Below, piece after piece: positions 43,628 through 51,393 of a stretch of DNA of 51,393 nucleotides. The stretch comes from Clostridia bacterium (lineage in GTDB: Bacteria; Bacillota; Clostridia; Oscillospirales; CAG-272). Below the pieces are notes generated by a model, which saw nothing but the letters and a program-made list of their open reading frames with translations, searched no databases and had not been told where the DNA came from. Numbering within the stretch: the stretch's first letter is position 1; the number at the start of each line of letters is the position of its first letter. The DNA is taken from the NCBI GenBank assembly GCA_017501545.1, contig JAFVWS010000015.1:1-51393 (forward strand), written 5' to 3'. The translations under genes and the position numbers were made by a program.

Positions 43628-44733
43628 TTGCCTGCATTTTCCTTAAGATATGCATTTATAAAGCCATCAATTTCGCCATCCATAACAGCTTGGATATTAC
43701 CATCCTCGTAGCCTGTACGGGTATCCTTTGCAAGAGTATATGGCATAAATACGTAGGAACGGATTTGTGAGCCCCATTCAATGTTAGTTTTGTTACCCTT
43801 AATATCCTCAATTCTGTCAAGCTTTTCGCGCTGTTTAATTTCCATAAGCTTGGATTTGAGCATTTTCATGGCTGTTTCCTTATTTTGAAGCTGGCTTCTT
43901 TCAGTTTGACAGCCAACAACAATACCGGTTGGAATATGCACAATTCTAATAGCAGAGTCAGTCTTGTTTACGTGCTGTCCACCTGCACCAGATGAGCGGT
44001 GAGCAGTGATTTCAAGGTCAGCCTCATTAATTTCAATAGAGTTGTCATCATCAAATTCAGGCATTACCTCAACGGAAGCAAACGAGGTGTGTCTACGTCC
44101 TGATGAGTCGAACGGAGAAACACGAACCAAACGGTGTACGCCATTTTCACTCTTTAAATAGCCATATGCATTAAGACCCTCAACTAAAATTGTTGCGCTT
44201 TTAAGTCCAGCCTCTTCGCCATCAAGCCAGTCAATTAGCTTAACGTTGTAGCCATGCTTTTCGCCCCATCTTGTGTATAGACGATAGAGCATAAGTGCCC
44301 AGTCCTGCGCTTCAGTACCACCTGCACCTGGGTGGAATGAAATGATAGCATTATTTTTGTCGTATTCGCCAGAGAGAAGCACCTCAATTCTTTGCTTTTC
44401 CTCTTCGGCAACAATAGCCCTTTGTTCAGCCAAAATCTCTTCTACTAAGCTTTCATCGTTTTCTTCAATTGCCATTTCAGTTAAGGTGATTGTGTCCTCA
44501 AGCTTAGACTCAAGCGCATCAAAGTTTTCAATCTTCGACTTCATTTGCTTGATTTTTTGTAAAACTTTTGTAGAGTTTTCTTGGTCAGACCAAAAATCAG
44601 GGTCAAAGGTGGTCTTTTCAAGCTCTTCAACTTGGGTTCTTAGTTCGTCAATTTTAAGTGAGCTGTGTAGCTCTTTGATATTCTCACGAAAATTTTGTAA
44701 TTCGTACTTTGCGTTTTCAAGTGCGATAATCAA
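43624..44733 (-). CDS. prfB: Peptide chain release factor 2, without programmed frameshift
   Basis: This 369-residue RF2 has an N-terminal helical domain, the UGA-recognition SPF in RVSPFDSSGRRHTSF, the GGQ catalytic loop RSSGAGGQHVNKTDSAIRI and the family string GYEDGNIQAVMDGEIDGF. It releases peptides at UGA and UAA. The usual autoregulatory in-frame UGA near codon 25 is absent: the frame is continuous through residues 10-45. The start is taken as TTG at 44733, 8 bases after GGAGG; the frame reaches another TTG at 44748, but that overlaps the ribosome site. Confidence 0.93.
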   Translation of the reverse strand: MIIALENAKYELQNFRENIKELHSSLKIDELRTQVEELEKTTFDPDFWSDQENSTKVLQKIKQMKSKIENFDALESKLEDTITLTEMAIEENDESLVEEILAEQRAIVAEEEKQRIEVLLSGEYDKNNAIISFHPGAGGTEAQDWALMLYRLYTRWGEKHGYNVKLIDWLDGEEAGLKSATILVEGLNAYGYLKSENGVHRLVRVSPFDSSGRRHTSFASVEVMPEFDDDNSIEINEADLEITAHRSSGAGGQHVNKTDSAIRIVHIPTGIVVGCQTERSQLQNKETAMKMLKSKLMEIKQREKLDRIEDIKGNKTNIEWGSQIRSYVFMPYTLAKDTRTGYEDGNIQAVMDGEIDGFINAYLKENAGK

Positions 44734-44741
44734 GGAATTTT

Positions 44742-44746
44742 CCTCC
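44742..44746 (-). promoter_or_regulatory. Shine-Dalgarno that fixes the TTG start of prfB
   Basis: GGAGG on the minus strand lies 8 bases before TTG (44733-44731), the optimal spacing. It overlaps the upstream in-frame TTG at 44748 and so rules that codon out. Confidence 0.7.
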
Positions 44747-44777
44747 AAAATATAGTAATTATATTATTTACGCAAAT

Positions 44778-44806
44778 AGTATAACATAAACACGCGTAAA
44801 ATACAA
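44778..44806 (-). promoter_or_regulatory. Probable promoter of prfB
   Basis: On the minus strand: TTGTAT (44801-44806), 17-base spacer ending TGT (extended -10), TATACT (44778-44783). Confidence 0.55.
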
Positions 44807-44893
44807 ATGTTTTTTGATATAAATACATAATTGTTATGGCTACACAGCACCGATAAGCAATTATAACAATATAGGTGGTAGCTCAAGAACAAT

Positions 44894-44924
44894 AAAAGGC
44901 TATCGCAAATTGCGATAGCCTTAA
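44894..44924. terminator. Terminator of ileS
   Basis: AAGGCTATCGCA (44896-44907) and TGCGATAGCCTT (44911-44922) form a perfect 12-bp stem with a 3-base loop, followed on the minus strand by TTATT. Confidence 0.85.
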
Positions 44925-44926
44925 AT

Positions 44927-47900
44927 TTATAGCTTTTCAACGGATAGGTTAACCTTTTCACCATTGATGTCCCAAGATTTTGCGTTTGCTCCGTCTTGTG
45001 CGTAAACAAACTCGTCGCCGAGAACAATTTTAGCAATTTCTGCCTCATTATTCTTAACAACCTCGGCAATTTTATCATTGTTGTTTACGTAAACCTTAAT
45101 GTGGTCAGTAACGTCAAAGTCAGAATCCTTACGCATTGTTTGTAGCTTGCTGATAACCTCATTTACAAAGCCTTCCTCAATTAGCTCGGCTGTGAGAGTT
45201 GTATCAATAGCAACTGTTGTATATTTATCGGAAAGAGAATAGTAGCCTTCCTTTTGCTTAATGTCGATAAGTAAATCTTCCTCTGTGAGTACAATTTCAT
45301 TTCCATCAACGTCAAACTTAATAGCTCCTGTTTCGTCAAGCTCCTTCTTTGCCTTGTTTCCGTCAACCTCGGAAAGAAGTGTTCTAATAGAGCCTAAGAA
45401 CTTACCATACTTAGGGCCAACGGTTTTAAGCTGTGGCTTGAATGAGTAAGAGGAGAATTCTGACATATCACTAACAAATTTAACATTTTTAATGTTAAGC
45501 TCGTCCTCGATAATCTCAACACAGTAGCTTGGAAGCTCCTTCTTTGCTTGAACATACATTGTGGAAAGTGGCTGACGGTTCTTCATTGAAGCGCCGTTTC
45601 TTGCAGCACGTCCCATAACAACAATGTCAAGTAGCTCTTCCATATTTTCCTCAAGCTCAGTATCAATTGCGCTTTCGTCAACAACTGGGAACTCACATAG
45701 ATGTACGCTTTCTGGAGCATCCTTGTAGATATTGCAAACGAGGTTTCTGTATATGTCCTCAGCCATAAATGGAATCATAGGAGCACTTGCTTTAGCAACA
45801 GTAACAAGGGCAGTGTATAGAGTCATATAAGCGCTAATCTTATCATCTGTCATTGTTTGTGCCCAGTATCTTTCACGGCCACGTCTTACATACCAGTTAG
45901 AAAGCTCGTCAACAAAGGAGTCAAGTGCCTTTGCAGCCTCTGGAATCTTGTAGTTTTCAAGGCAAGAATCAACGTCCTTAACCATCGTGTTCATTCTTGA
46001 AAGAAGCCATTTGTCCATAACGGAAAGCTTGCAATCCTTCAAGTTATATTTGCTTGGGTCAAATTTATCAATGTTAGCATAGAGAACATAGAATGCGTAA
46101 GTGTTCCAAAGAGTACCCATAAACTTTCTTTGCCCCTCGATAACTGCCTTGCCGTGAAAACGGTTTGGTAGCCATGGTGCTGAGTTAGTGTAGAAATACC
46201 ATCTGATTGCATCTGCACCATATGTTTGTAGAGCATCAAATGGGTCAACTGCGTTACCCTTAGATTTAGACATCTTTTGTCCGTTTTCGTCTTGAACGTG
46301 GCCAAGAACGATAACGTTTTTATAAGGAGCCTTATCAAAGATAAGAGTTGAAATAGCAAGAAGGGAATAGAACCAACCTCTTGTTTGGTCAACAGCCTCT
46401 GAAATGAAGTCAGCAGGGAATTGAGCATCAAATAGGTCCTTGTTCTCAAATGGGTAATGGTGTTGTGCAAATGGCATCGCGCCTGAGTCGAACCAACAGT
46501 CGATAACCTCAGGAACACGCTTCATTTGTCCGCCACACTTTTCACATTTTATAGTTACATTATCAACAAATGGTCTGTGTAGCTCTACATCGTCTGGACA
46601 GTTGTCAGACATTGATTTTAGCTCTTCAATTGAGCCAATTGAGTGCTTATGACCACATTCACATTCCCAAATGTTAAGCGGAGTACCCCAGTATCTATTA
46701 CGGCTCAAGCCCCAGTCTTGAACATTTGCAATCCAAGAGCCAAAGCGGCCCTTACCGATAGATTCAGGAATCCAGTTGATTGTATTGTTATTTTTAATAA
46801 GATTATCACGAACAGCGCTCATCTTAATAAACCAAGACTCACGAGCGTAGTAGATAAGTGGAGAATCACATCTCCAGCAGAATGGATAATCGTGCTCAAA
46901 CTTAGGAGCATCAAATAGCTTGCCCTCTTTTGAAAGGTCGCTAAGAATCATTGGGTCAGCTTTCTTGCAGAAAACGCCGGCATAATCAGTATCCTCAGTC
47001 ATTTCGCCCTTGCCGTTAACAAATTGAACAAATGGCAAGTCGTAGTTTCTGCCAATACGTGAGTCGTCTTCACCAAAAGCAGGAGCAATATGAACAATAC
47101 CTGTACCATCTTCCATTGTTACATAGCTATCACAGGTAACAAAGTGAGCTTTCTTGTTTTGCTTTTTAGCACTTGCACCAGCACAAGCAAATAGTGGCTC
47201 ATATTCCTTGTATTCAAGGTCTTTACCCTTGTATTCTTCAATTATTTCATAAGCCTTTTCGCCCTCTTCCTTGCAAAGTGCGCCAAGCACCTTGTCAAGT
47301 AGAGCCTTAGCCATATAATATGTGTAACCATCAATTGCCTTAACCTTGCAATATGCTTCCTCTGGGTTTACACAGAGTGCAACGTTTGATGGAAGAGTCC
47401 AAGGAGTTGTTGTCCAAGCAAGGAAGTATGCATCCTCGCCTACAATCTTAAATCTAACAACTGCAGATTTTTCTTTAACAGTCTTATAGCCTTGAGCAAC
47501 CTCGTGTGAAGAAAGAGGAGTGCCACAGCGTGGGCAGTATGGAACTATCTTAAAGCCTTTGTAGAGAAGTCCCTTGTCCCAAATTTGCTTGAGAGCCCAC
47601 CATTCAGACTCAATAAAGTTGTTACTATATGTTACATATGGGTGGTCCATATCAGCCCAGAAGCCAACTGTTGAGGAGAAGTCCTCCCACATGCCCTTGT
47701 ACTTCCAAACGCTTTCCTTACATTTTGCGATAAATGGCTCAAGACCATATTCTTCAATTTGCTCCTTGCCGTCAAGACCAAGAAGCTTTTCGACCTCAAG
47801 CTCAACAGGAAGACCGTGTGTGTCCCAGCCAGCCTTTCTTGGAACCATATAGCCCTTCATAGTTCTGTATCTTGGAATCATATCCTTTATAACACGTGTC

Positions 47901-48079
47901 AAAACGTGACCGATATGAGGCTTACCATTAGCTGTTGGAGGTCCATCATAAAATGTGTAGGAAGGAGCACTCTCTCTGATTTTTATGCTTTTTTCAAAAA
48001 TTTGGTTTTCCTTCCAAAATTGCTCAGTTGCTTTTTCTCTCTCAACAAAGTTGAGGTTAGTAGAAACCTTGTTATACAT
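44927..48079 (-). CDS. ileS: Isoleucyl-tRNA synthetase, long eukaryotic-like type
   Basis: A 1050-residue class I synthetase, about 110 residues longer than the common bacterial form. The HIGH region reads PPTANGKPHIGHVLTRVIKD, with WDTHGLPVELEVEKLLGL after it, and the KMSKS loop reads GQKMSKSKGNAVDPFDAL. The editing domain has WTTTPWTLPSN. These strings and the C-terminal extension without a terminal zinc finger match the type 2 (eukaryotic-like) IleRS, which in other bacteria is intrinsically less sensitive to mupirocin. The ATG at 48079 has AAAGGA upstream. Expression is controlled by the T-box leader. Confidence 0.94.
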   Translation of the reverse strand: MYNKVSTNLNFVEREKATEQFWKENQIFEKSIKIRESAPSYTFYDGPPTANGKPHIGHVLTRVIKDMIPRYRTMKGYMVPRKAGWDTHGLPVELEVEKLLGLDGKEQIEEYGLEPFIAKCKESVWKYKGMWEDFSSTVGFWADMDHPYVTYSNNFIESEWWALKQIWDKGLLYKGFKIVPYCPRCGTPLSSHEVAQGYKTVKEKSAVVRFKIVGEDAYFLAWTTTPWTLPSNVALCVNPEEAYCKVKAIDGYTYYMAKALLDKVLGALCKEEGEKAYEIIEEYKGKDLEYKEYEPLFACAGASAKKQNKKAHFVTCDSYVTMEDGTGIVHIAPAFGEDDSRIGRNYDLPFVQFVNGKGEMTEDTDYAGVFCKKADPMILSDLSKEGKLFDAPKFEHDYPFCWRCDSPLIYYARESWFIKMSAVRDNLIKNNNTINWIPESIGKGRFGSWIANVQDWGLSRNRYWGTPLNIWECECGHKHSIGSIEELKSMSDNCPDDVELHRPFVDNVTIKCEKCGGQMKRVPEVIDCWFDSGAMPFAQHHYPFENKDLFDAQFPADFISEAVDQTRGWFYSLLAISTLIFDKAPYKNVIVLGHVQDENGQKMSKSKGNAVDPFDALQTYGADAIRWYFYTNSAPWLPNRFHGKAVIEGQRKFMGTLWNTYAFYVLYANIDKFDPSKYNLKDCKLSVMDKWLLSRMNTMVKDVDSCLENYKIPEAAKALDSFVDELSNWYVRRGRERYWAQTMTDDKISAYMTLYTALVTVAKASAPMIPFMAEDIYRNLVCNIYKDAPESVHLCEFPVVDESAIDTELEENMEELLDIVVMGRAARNGASMKNRQPLSTMYVQAKKELPSYCVEIIEDELNIKNVKFVSDMSEFSSYSFKPQLKTVGPKYGKFLGSIRTLLSEVDGNKAKKELDETGAIKFDVDGNEIVLTEEDLLIDIKQKEGYYSLSDKYTTVAIDTTLTAELIEEGFVNEVISKLQTMRKDSDFDVTDHIKVYVNNNDKIAEVVKNNEAEIAKIVLGDEFVYAQDGANAKSWDINGEKVNLSVEKL

Positions 48080-48101
48080 TTTAAAATCCTTTCTAAAGAA
48101 A

Positions 48102-48133
48102 AAATCTCGCCCTGTATGAACAGGACGAGATAA
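48102..48133 (-). terminator. T-box controlled terminator upstream of ileS
   Basis: In the RNA, ATCTCGTCCTG (48131-48121) pairs with CAGGGCGAGAT (48114-48104, one G-U pair), followed by six T. The T-box sequence lies just upstream, so an alternative antiterminator can form when uncharged tRNA-Ile binds. Confidence 0.88.
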
Positions 48134-48332
48134 AAATTATTCGTTACCACCTATTCAACATACAAATCTATATGCGTCTCAGATAACGGTGAGATTCCGT
48201 CGTTGACTACTAAATTCGCCAAGAAACTCGGGAGTGATATTCACATTTCGGCTACTTGCACTGGGCTTGCACCATCCCCAATTCGCTAAAGCGTTTACCG
48301 AAGGCTACTGTCTCCGTCATAGTTTTTATATT
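48104..48332 (-). promoter_or_regulatory. T-box riboswitch of ileS (isoleucine specifier)
   Basis: The leader of about 225 bases on the minus strand has the typical T-box parts. Stem I carries the distal-loop sequence GGGGATGGTGCAAGCCCAG, then a specifier loop GTGAATATCACTCCCGAG with candidate specifier AUC (plus strand 48236-48238). The T-box GAATAGGTGGTAACG (about 48142-48156) has the UGG that pairs with the tRNA NCCA end. A terminator closes it. When uncharged tRNA-Ile is abundant, it binds and permits transcription of ileS. The match of AUC to isoleucine agrees with the downstream gene. Confidence 0.9.
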
Positions 48333-48338
48333 ATAGTT

Positions 48339-48367
48339 ATTCTAACATTAAGTTTTTGATTTGTCAA
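48339..48367 (-). promoter_or_regulatory. Promoter of the ileS T-box leader
   Basis: On the minus strand: TTGACA (48362-48367), 17-base spacer, TAGAAT (48339-48344). Its -35 ends 2 bases from the glyS stop codon. Confidence 0.8.
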
Positions 48368-48369
48368 GA

Positions 48370-49761
48370 TTAAAACATCAATTTTTCTTCGATGTAATTC
48401 TTAAGCTCGGAAATAGGAAGTCTTACTTGCTCCATTGTGTCTCTGTCACGTACAGTTACGCAACCATCATTTTCTGACTCAAAGTCGTATGTGATGCAGT
48501 ATGGAGTACCAATTTCGTCTTGACGACGATATCTCTTACCAATTGAGCCTGTTTCGTCAAAGTCAACGCTGAAATGCTTTGAAAGATCTTCCCAAATAGC
48601 CTCAGCCTTGTCAGAAAGCTTCTTTGAAAGAGGAAGAACTGCTGCCTTGAAAGGAGCAAGAGCAGGGTGAAAGTGAAGAACAACACGGGTGTCGTTTTCG
48701 CCAACTGCCTCCTCATCGTAGGCTTCTACCAAGAATGCAAGTGTTACACGGTCAGCGCCAAGTGATGGCTCAATAACGTAAGGAACATATTTTTCGTTTG
48801 TTTCTGGGTCGAAATATTCCATAGCCTCACCAGAAAGGTTAGCATGCTGAGTGAGGTCATAGTCTGTACGGTCAGCAATGCCCCAAAGCTCACCCCAACC
48901 GAATGGGAACATATATTCAAAGTCAGTTGTAGCCTTTGAGTAGAAGCAAAGCTCCTCTGGGTCATGGTCTCTTAGACGAAGATTTTCCTTCTTCATGCCA
49001 AGATTGTATAGGAAGTTCGCGCAGTAATCCTTCCAGAATGCAAACCATTCAAGATCAGTGCCAGGCTTGCAGAAAAATTCAAGCTCCATTTGCTCAAACT
49101 CACGGATACGGAAAATGAAGTTACCTGGGGTGATTTCATTTCTAAATGATTTACCAATTTGACCAACGCCAAACGGTAGCTTTTTACGTGTAGTTCTTGC
49201 AATGTTTTTAAAGTTTACAAATATACCTTGTGCAGTTTCTGGGCGAAGGTATAATTCAGAGGTTGAGTCCTCGGTTACACCTTGGAATGTCTTAAACATT
49301 AGGTTGAATTTTCTGATATCAGTAAAATCACCACTACCACATGATGGGCAAACAATTTTATGCTCTTTAATAAAGCTAAACATTTCCTCATTTGACATTG
49401 TAGCTGGGTTTACTGCCTCATTGTTTTCGGCGGCCCAGTCCTCGATAAGCTTGTCAGCACGGTGTCTTGTTTTGCATTGCTTGCAGTCCATAAGTGGGTC
49501 AGAGAAGCCACCAACGTGACCAGAAGCCACCCAAACCTGTGGATTCATAAGAATAGCACTGTCAAGACCTACGTTATACTTAGACTCAGTAACAAATTTT
49601 TTCCACCAAGCCTTCTTTATGTTATTTTTGAATTCTACACCTAAAGGTCCAAAGTCCCAAGAGTTAGCAAGACCGCCATAAATCTCTGAGCCAGGATAAA
49701 CAAATCCACGTGTCTTGCAAAGGGCAACAACCTTTTCCATGGTTTTTTCTGTGTTGTTCAT
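48370..49761 (-). CDS. glyS: Glycyl-tRNA synthetase, single-chain alpha2 type
   Basis: This 463-residue class II synthetase of the homodimeric type begins with [20 protein letters not shown] (motif 1 area). A zinc-like CKQCKTRH and CPSCGSGDF insert follows, then [29 protein letters not shown] (motif 2), and [20 protein letters not shown] (motif 3) before the anticodon-binding domain. It charges tRNA-Gly. TAGGAG lies before the ATG. Unlike ileS it has no T-box in its leader. No separate terminator is present, since the ileS promoter starts directly after its stop. Confidence 0.95.
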   Translation of the reverse strand: MNNTEKTMEKVVALCKTRGFVYPGSEIYGGLANSWDFGPLGVEFKNNIKKAWWKKFVTESKYNVGLDSAILMNPQVWVASGHVGGFSDPLMDCKQCKTRHRADKLIEDWAAENNEAVNPATMSNEEMFSFIKEHKIVCPSCGSGDFTDIRKFNLMFKTFQGVTEDSTSELYLRPETAQGIFVNFKNIARTTRKKLPFGVGQIGKSFRNEITPGNFIFRIREFEQMELEFFCKPGTDLEWFAFWKDYCANFLYNLGMKKENLRLRDHDPEELCFYSKATTDFEYMFPFGWGELWGIADRTDYDLTQHANLSGEAMEYFDPETNEKYVPYVIEPSLGADRVTLAFLVEAYDEEAVGENDTRVVLHFHPALAPFKAAVLPLSKKLSDKAEAIWEDLSKHFSVDFDETGSIGKRYRRQDEIGTPYCITYDFESENDGCVTVRDRDTMEQVRLPISELKNYIEEKLMF

Positions 49762-49816
49762 AATATTCTCCTAAATTATGATAGCTATTTGGGAAACAAT
49801 CCCACATATCCACATT

Positions 49817-49845
49817 ATTATATATTATTCGCGTGAAAATTGCAA
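49817..49845 (-). promoter_or_regulatory. Promoter of glyS
   Basis: On the minus strand: TTGCAA (49840-49845), 17-base spacer, TATAAT (49817-49822). A small TGGGA/TCCCA hairpin lies in the leader, about 20 bases before the Shine-Dalgarno. Confidence 0.75.
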
Positions 49846-49965
49846 GAGTTTTAACAACAAATAAAAAAATATAAAAAAATTTGTGGAATTTTTATTAAAA
49901 TCACTTAAAAAAACAACCTTATATTGGACAGTACATAAAATTTTAAAATAAATTTAATAAAAGTA

Positions 49966-49994
49966 TTGATTTTTGCAATAAAGTTTGTTATAAT
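49966..49994 (+). promoter_or_regulatory. Promoter of the HPr gene
   Basis: TTGATT (49966-49971), 17-base spacer, TATAAT (49989-49994). The AT-rich stretch 49846-49965 between the divergent promoters shows no other signal I can support. Confidence 0.75.
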
Positions 49995-50038
49995 TACCTC
50001 ATATTTTAGAAGTCCTTATATTTGAAGGGGAGATTTTT

Positions 50039-50308
50039 ATGTTATCACGTGAAGTTACAGTTATGAATGTTGTTGGGTTGCATGCAAGACCAGCTACGTT
50101 TTTTATTCAAAAGGCAAATTCTTATAAGTCTTCCATATGGGTAGGCAAGGACGACAGAAGAGTTAATGCTAAAAGCTTGCTTGGAGTTCTTTCAATGGGC
50201 ATTGTAAAAGGAACAGTAGTTACTCTTATTGCTGATGGAGAAGATGAAAAGGAAGCGCTTGACGGACTTGAAGAGCTTATCACAACAGGTCTTGATAGCT
50301 GCGAATAA
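50039..50308 (+). CDS. ptsH: HPr-family phosphocarrier protein
   Basis: This 89-residue HPr has the active His15 in VGLHARPATFF, phosphorylated by enzyme I, and the regulatory Ser46 in VNAKSLLGVLSMG, the target of HPr kinase in Firmicutes. It delivers phosphate to PTS permeases such as the IICB protein in this window, and Ser46-P HPr acts with CcpA in catabolite repression. AGGGGAG precedes the ATG. Enzyme I is not adjacent. Because both His15 and Ser46 are present, it is HPr rather than Crh. Confidence 0.9.
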   Translation: MLSREVTVMNVVGLHARPATFFIQKANSYKSSIWVGKDDRRVNAKSLLGVLSMGIVKGTVVTLIADGEDEKEALDGLEELITTGLDSCE

Positions 50309-50318
50309 TACATATTTC

Positions 50319-50350
50319 GGCGATAGTCAGTGACTGTCGCCTATTTTATT
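50319..50350 (+). terminator. Terminator after the HPr gene
   Basis: GGCGATAGTCA (50319-50329) pairs with TGACTGTCGCC (50331-50341, one G-T pair), followed by TATTTTATT. Confidence 0.75.
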
Positions 50351-50368
50351 CTAAATTTGGAGGGAATT

Positions 50369-51393
50369 ATGACGGACGCAAGGCTCGAATATTTACGTGC
50401 AAAAGCATCAAGCTTGCCATATAGACCTGGCGTCTATATAATGAAGGATAAAGCGGGCAAGGTTATTTATGTTGGCAAATCACGTGCGCTAAGAGACCGT
50501 GTTTCGCAATATTTCCATCTTTCTTCAGATGCAGGGATAAAAACTGTAAGAATGGTTTCATTAATTGATGATTTTGATACCATTTTATGCGATACGGAAA
50601 TGGAAGCGCTTGCACTTGAAAATACAAAAATCAAGCAATATAACCCAAAGTACAATATTCTTTTGAAGGATGCAAAATCTTATCCTTATATAAAGCTTAC
50701 AATGAATGAGGAATATCCAAGGCTTCAAATGACAAGAAAGCGCTTAAATGATGGCGCAAAGTATTATGGTCCTTATTCTGGTGCGTCGGTTGTTTATTCA
50801 GTTATAAACACGCTTGAAAGGACGTTTGGTATTCCAAAATGCAAGCTGGTATTTCCAAGGGATATTGGTAAGGTGCGTCCATGCATATATAAGCAAATGG
50901 GCAGATGTGTAGCCCCATGTGATGGTTCAATTTCTCAAAGCGATTATTACACCACAATGCAGTGTGTTTCTGATGTACTAAGAGGAAATATAAAGAAGGC
51001 GGTTGACACCTTAAACAATCAAATGCTTGACTTTGCAGAAAGTGAGAAATATGAAGAGGCTGCAAGATGCCGTGATGGAATTGAATCATTAAAAAGGCTA
51101 CGAGAAAAGCAAAAGGTTGTTGGCGCACCAAACGATGAATACGATATCATTGCAGTTTACAGTGACGAGCTTTCAACGGCTATTTCAGTTTTCTACGTAA
51201 GAAGTGGAATTATAAGTGACTTTGATACCTATGTCTACGGCGCAAACGAGCTTTCGGTTGATAAGGACTATGAATACATGACTCCTTTCATAACCGAGCT
51301 TTACACTCGTCGTGAATATATTCCCAAGGAAATATTATTGTCATTTGACTATTCTCAAAGCGAGTTAACCCTTGCTGAAGAATATATAAGTAA
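50369..51393 (+). CDS. uvrC: UvrABC excinuclease subunit C (3' end cut by window edge)
   Basis: The visible 341 codons begin MTDARLEYLRAKASSLPYRP with the GIY-YIG nuclease domain (GVYIMKDKAGKVIYVGKS, ALRDRVSQYF, ALALENTKIKQYNPKYNILL) and YYGPYSGASVVYSVI. A cysteine cluster (CKLVF, CIYKQMGRCVAPCDG) and the UVR motif SEKYEEAARCRDGIESLK (about residues 225-242), which contacts UvrB, follow. UvrC cuts DNA on both sides of a lesion in nucleotide excision repair. The C-terminal RNase H-like and HhH domains lie beyond the window. GGAGG precedes the ATG. A hairpin separates it from the HPr gene; no separate promoter was identified. Confidence 0.93.
   Translation, partial: MTDARLEYLRAKASSLPYRPGVYIMKDKAGKVIYVGKSRALRDRVSQYFHLSSDAGIKTVRMVSLIDDFDTILCDTEMEALALENTKIKQYNPKYNILLKDAKSYPYIKLTMNEEYPRLQMTRKRLNDGAKYYGPYSGASVVYSVINTLERTFGIPKCKLVFPRDIGKVRPCIYKQMGRCVAPCDGSISQSDYYTTMQCVSDVLRGNIKKAVDTLNNQMLDFAESEKYEEAARCRDGIESLKRLREKQKVVGAPNDEYDIIAVYSDELSTAISVFYVRSGIISDFDTYVYGANELSVDKDYEYMTPFITELYTRREYIPKEILLSFDYSQSELTLAEEYIS

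Noticed and set aside
44830-44876. ATTGTTAT / ATAACAAT inverted repeat between prfB and ileS
   Set aside because: The arms are 8 bases of pure AT-type sequence about 23 bases apart; in DNA this AT-rich it is not convincing as a structure or operator.
44764-45078. Minus-strand open frame overlapping the end of ileS
   Set aside because: Most of it lies in another frame of ileS, with no ribosome site; the remainder is the ileS terminator and prfB promoter region.

Overview
The window is about 51 kb of AT-rich chromosome from a strictly anaerobic, fermentative Gram-positive bacterium, most likely an uncultured gut member of class Clostridia (Bacillota). The signs are: a trimeric electron-bifurcating [FeFe]-hydrogenase, AdhE and D-lactate dehydrogenase; a SufC/SufB-only Fe-S assembly pair; a purine operon using a PurO-type IMP cyclohydrolase plus a stand-alone AICAR transformylase; the rplU-prp-rpmA arrangement with a Prp-cleavable L27; HPr with His15 and Ser46; a T-box on ileS; and many promoters close to TTGACA-N17-TATAAT or TAAAAT. 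The genus cannot be fixed from sequence alone.

Layout. 1-0.67 kb (minus): edge-truncated PHP-family phosphatase (CpsB/YwqE). 0.85-2.5 kb: B12-binding radical SAM protein. 2.6-7.6 kb: operon of an Mrp-type Fe-S carrier and hydrogenase subunits HydC, HydB and HydA, closed by tandem terminators. 7.8-9.0 kb: DUF2500 protein and a convergent SDR. 9.1-12.0 kb: GH2 beta-galactosidase with a palindrome over its promoter. 12.1-13.9 kb: YugP-like zinc peptidase, then rplU-prp-rpmA. 14.1-19.2 kb: SufC-SufB pair, adhE and a small-molecule kinase. 19.2-23.0 kb: metF, methionine synthase reactivation protein, metH. 23.1-24.1 kb (minus): D-lactate dehydrogenase. 24.2-34.8 kb: ZTP riboswitch followed by purE-purF-purM-purN-purO-purH-purD-purL. 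35.0-36.1 kb: XRE regulator and a membrane protein. 36.2-40.2 kb: maltose/glucose-type PTS IICB, an EEP phosphatase resembling maltose-6'-phosphate phosphatase, and malQ. 40.3-49.8 kb (mostly minus): HtrA-like lipoprotein protease, tRNA-Leu(CAG), inorganic pyrophosphatase, a small orphan gene on the plus strand, a SpoU/TrmH methylase, prfB, eukaryotic-like ileS with a T-box, and glyS. 50.0-51.4 kb: HPr and edge-truncated uvrC.

How it fits together. The organism ferments sugars: the PTS cassette and beta-galactosidase feed glycolysis, and reducing equivalents leave as H2 (HydABC), ethanol (AdhE) and D-lactate (Ldh). Fe-S assembly genes sit in the same transcription units as the Fe-S-rich hydrogenase (Mrp) and the iron enzyme AdhE (SufCB). 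One-carbon genes (metF-act-metH) lie directly before the purine block. There is no insertion sequence, prophage, CRISPR array or obvious island.

The most surprising observation is in the purine operon. PurF starts Met-Gly-Val-Phe-Gly, with no N-terminal catalytic cysteine, and neighbouring conserved glutaminase residues are also altered, while its PRPP-binding domain and Fe-S cysteines look intact. Other points worth checking are two unassigned operator-like palindromes (beta-galactosidase and pyrophosphatase promoters), a long second hairpin after the hydrogenase operon, a glyS gene whose only visible terminator is the T-box terminator of ileS, and a 96-residue orphan protein with four cysteines.
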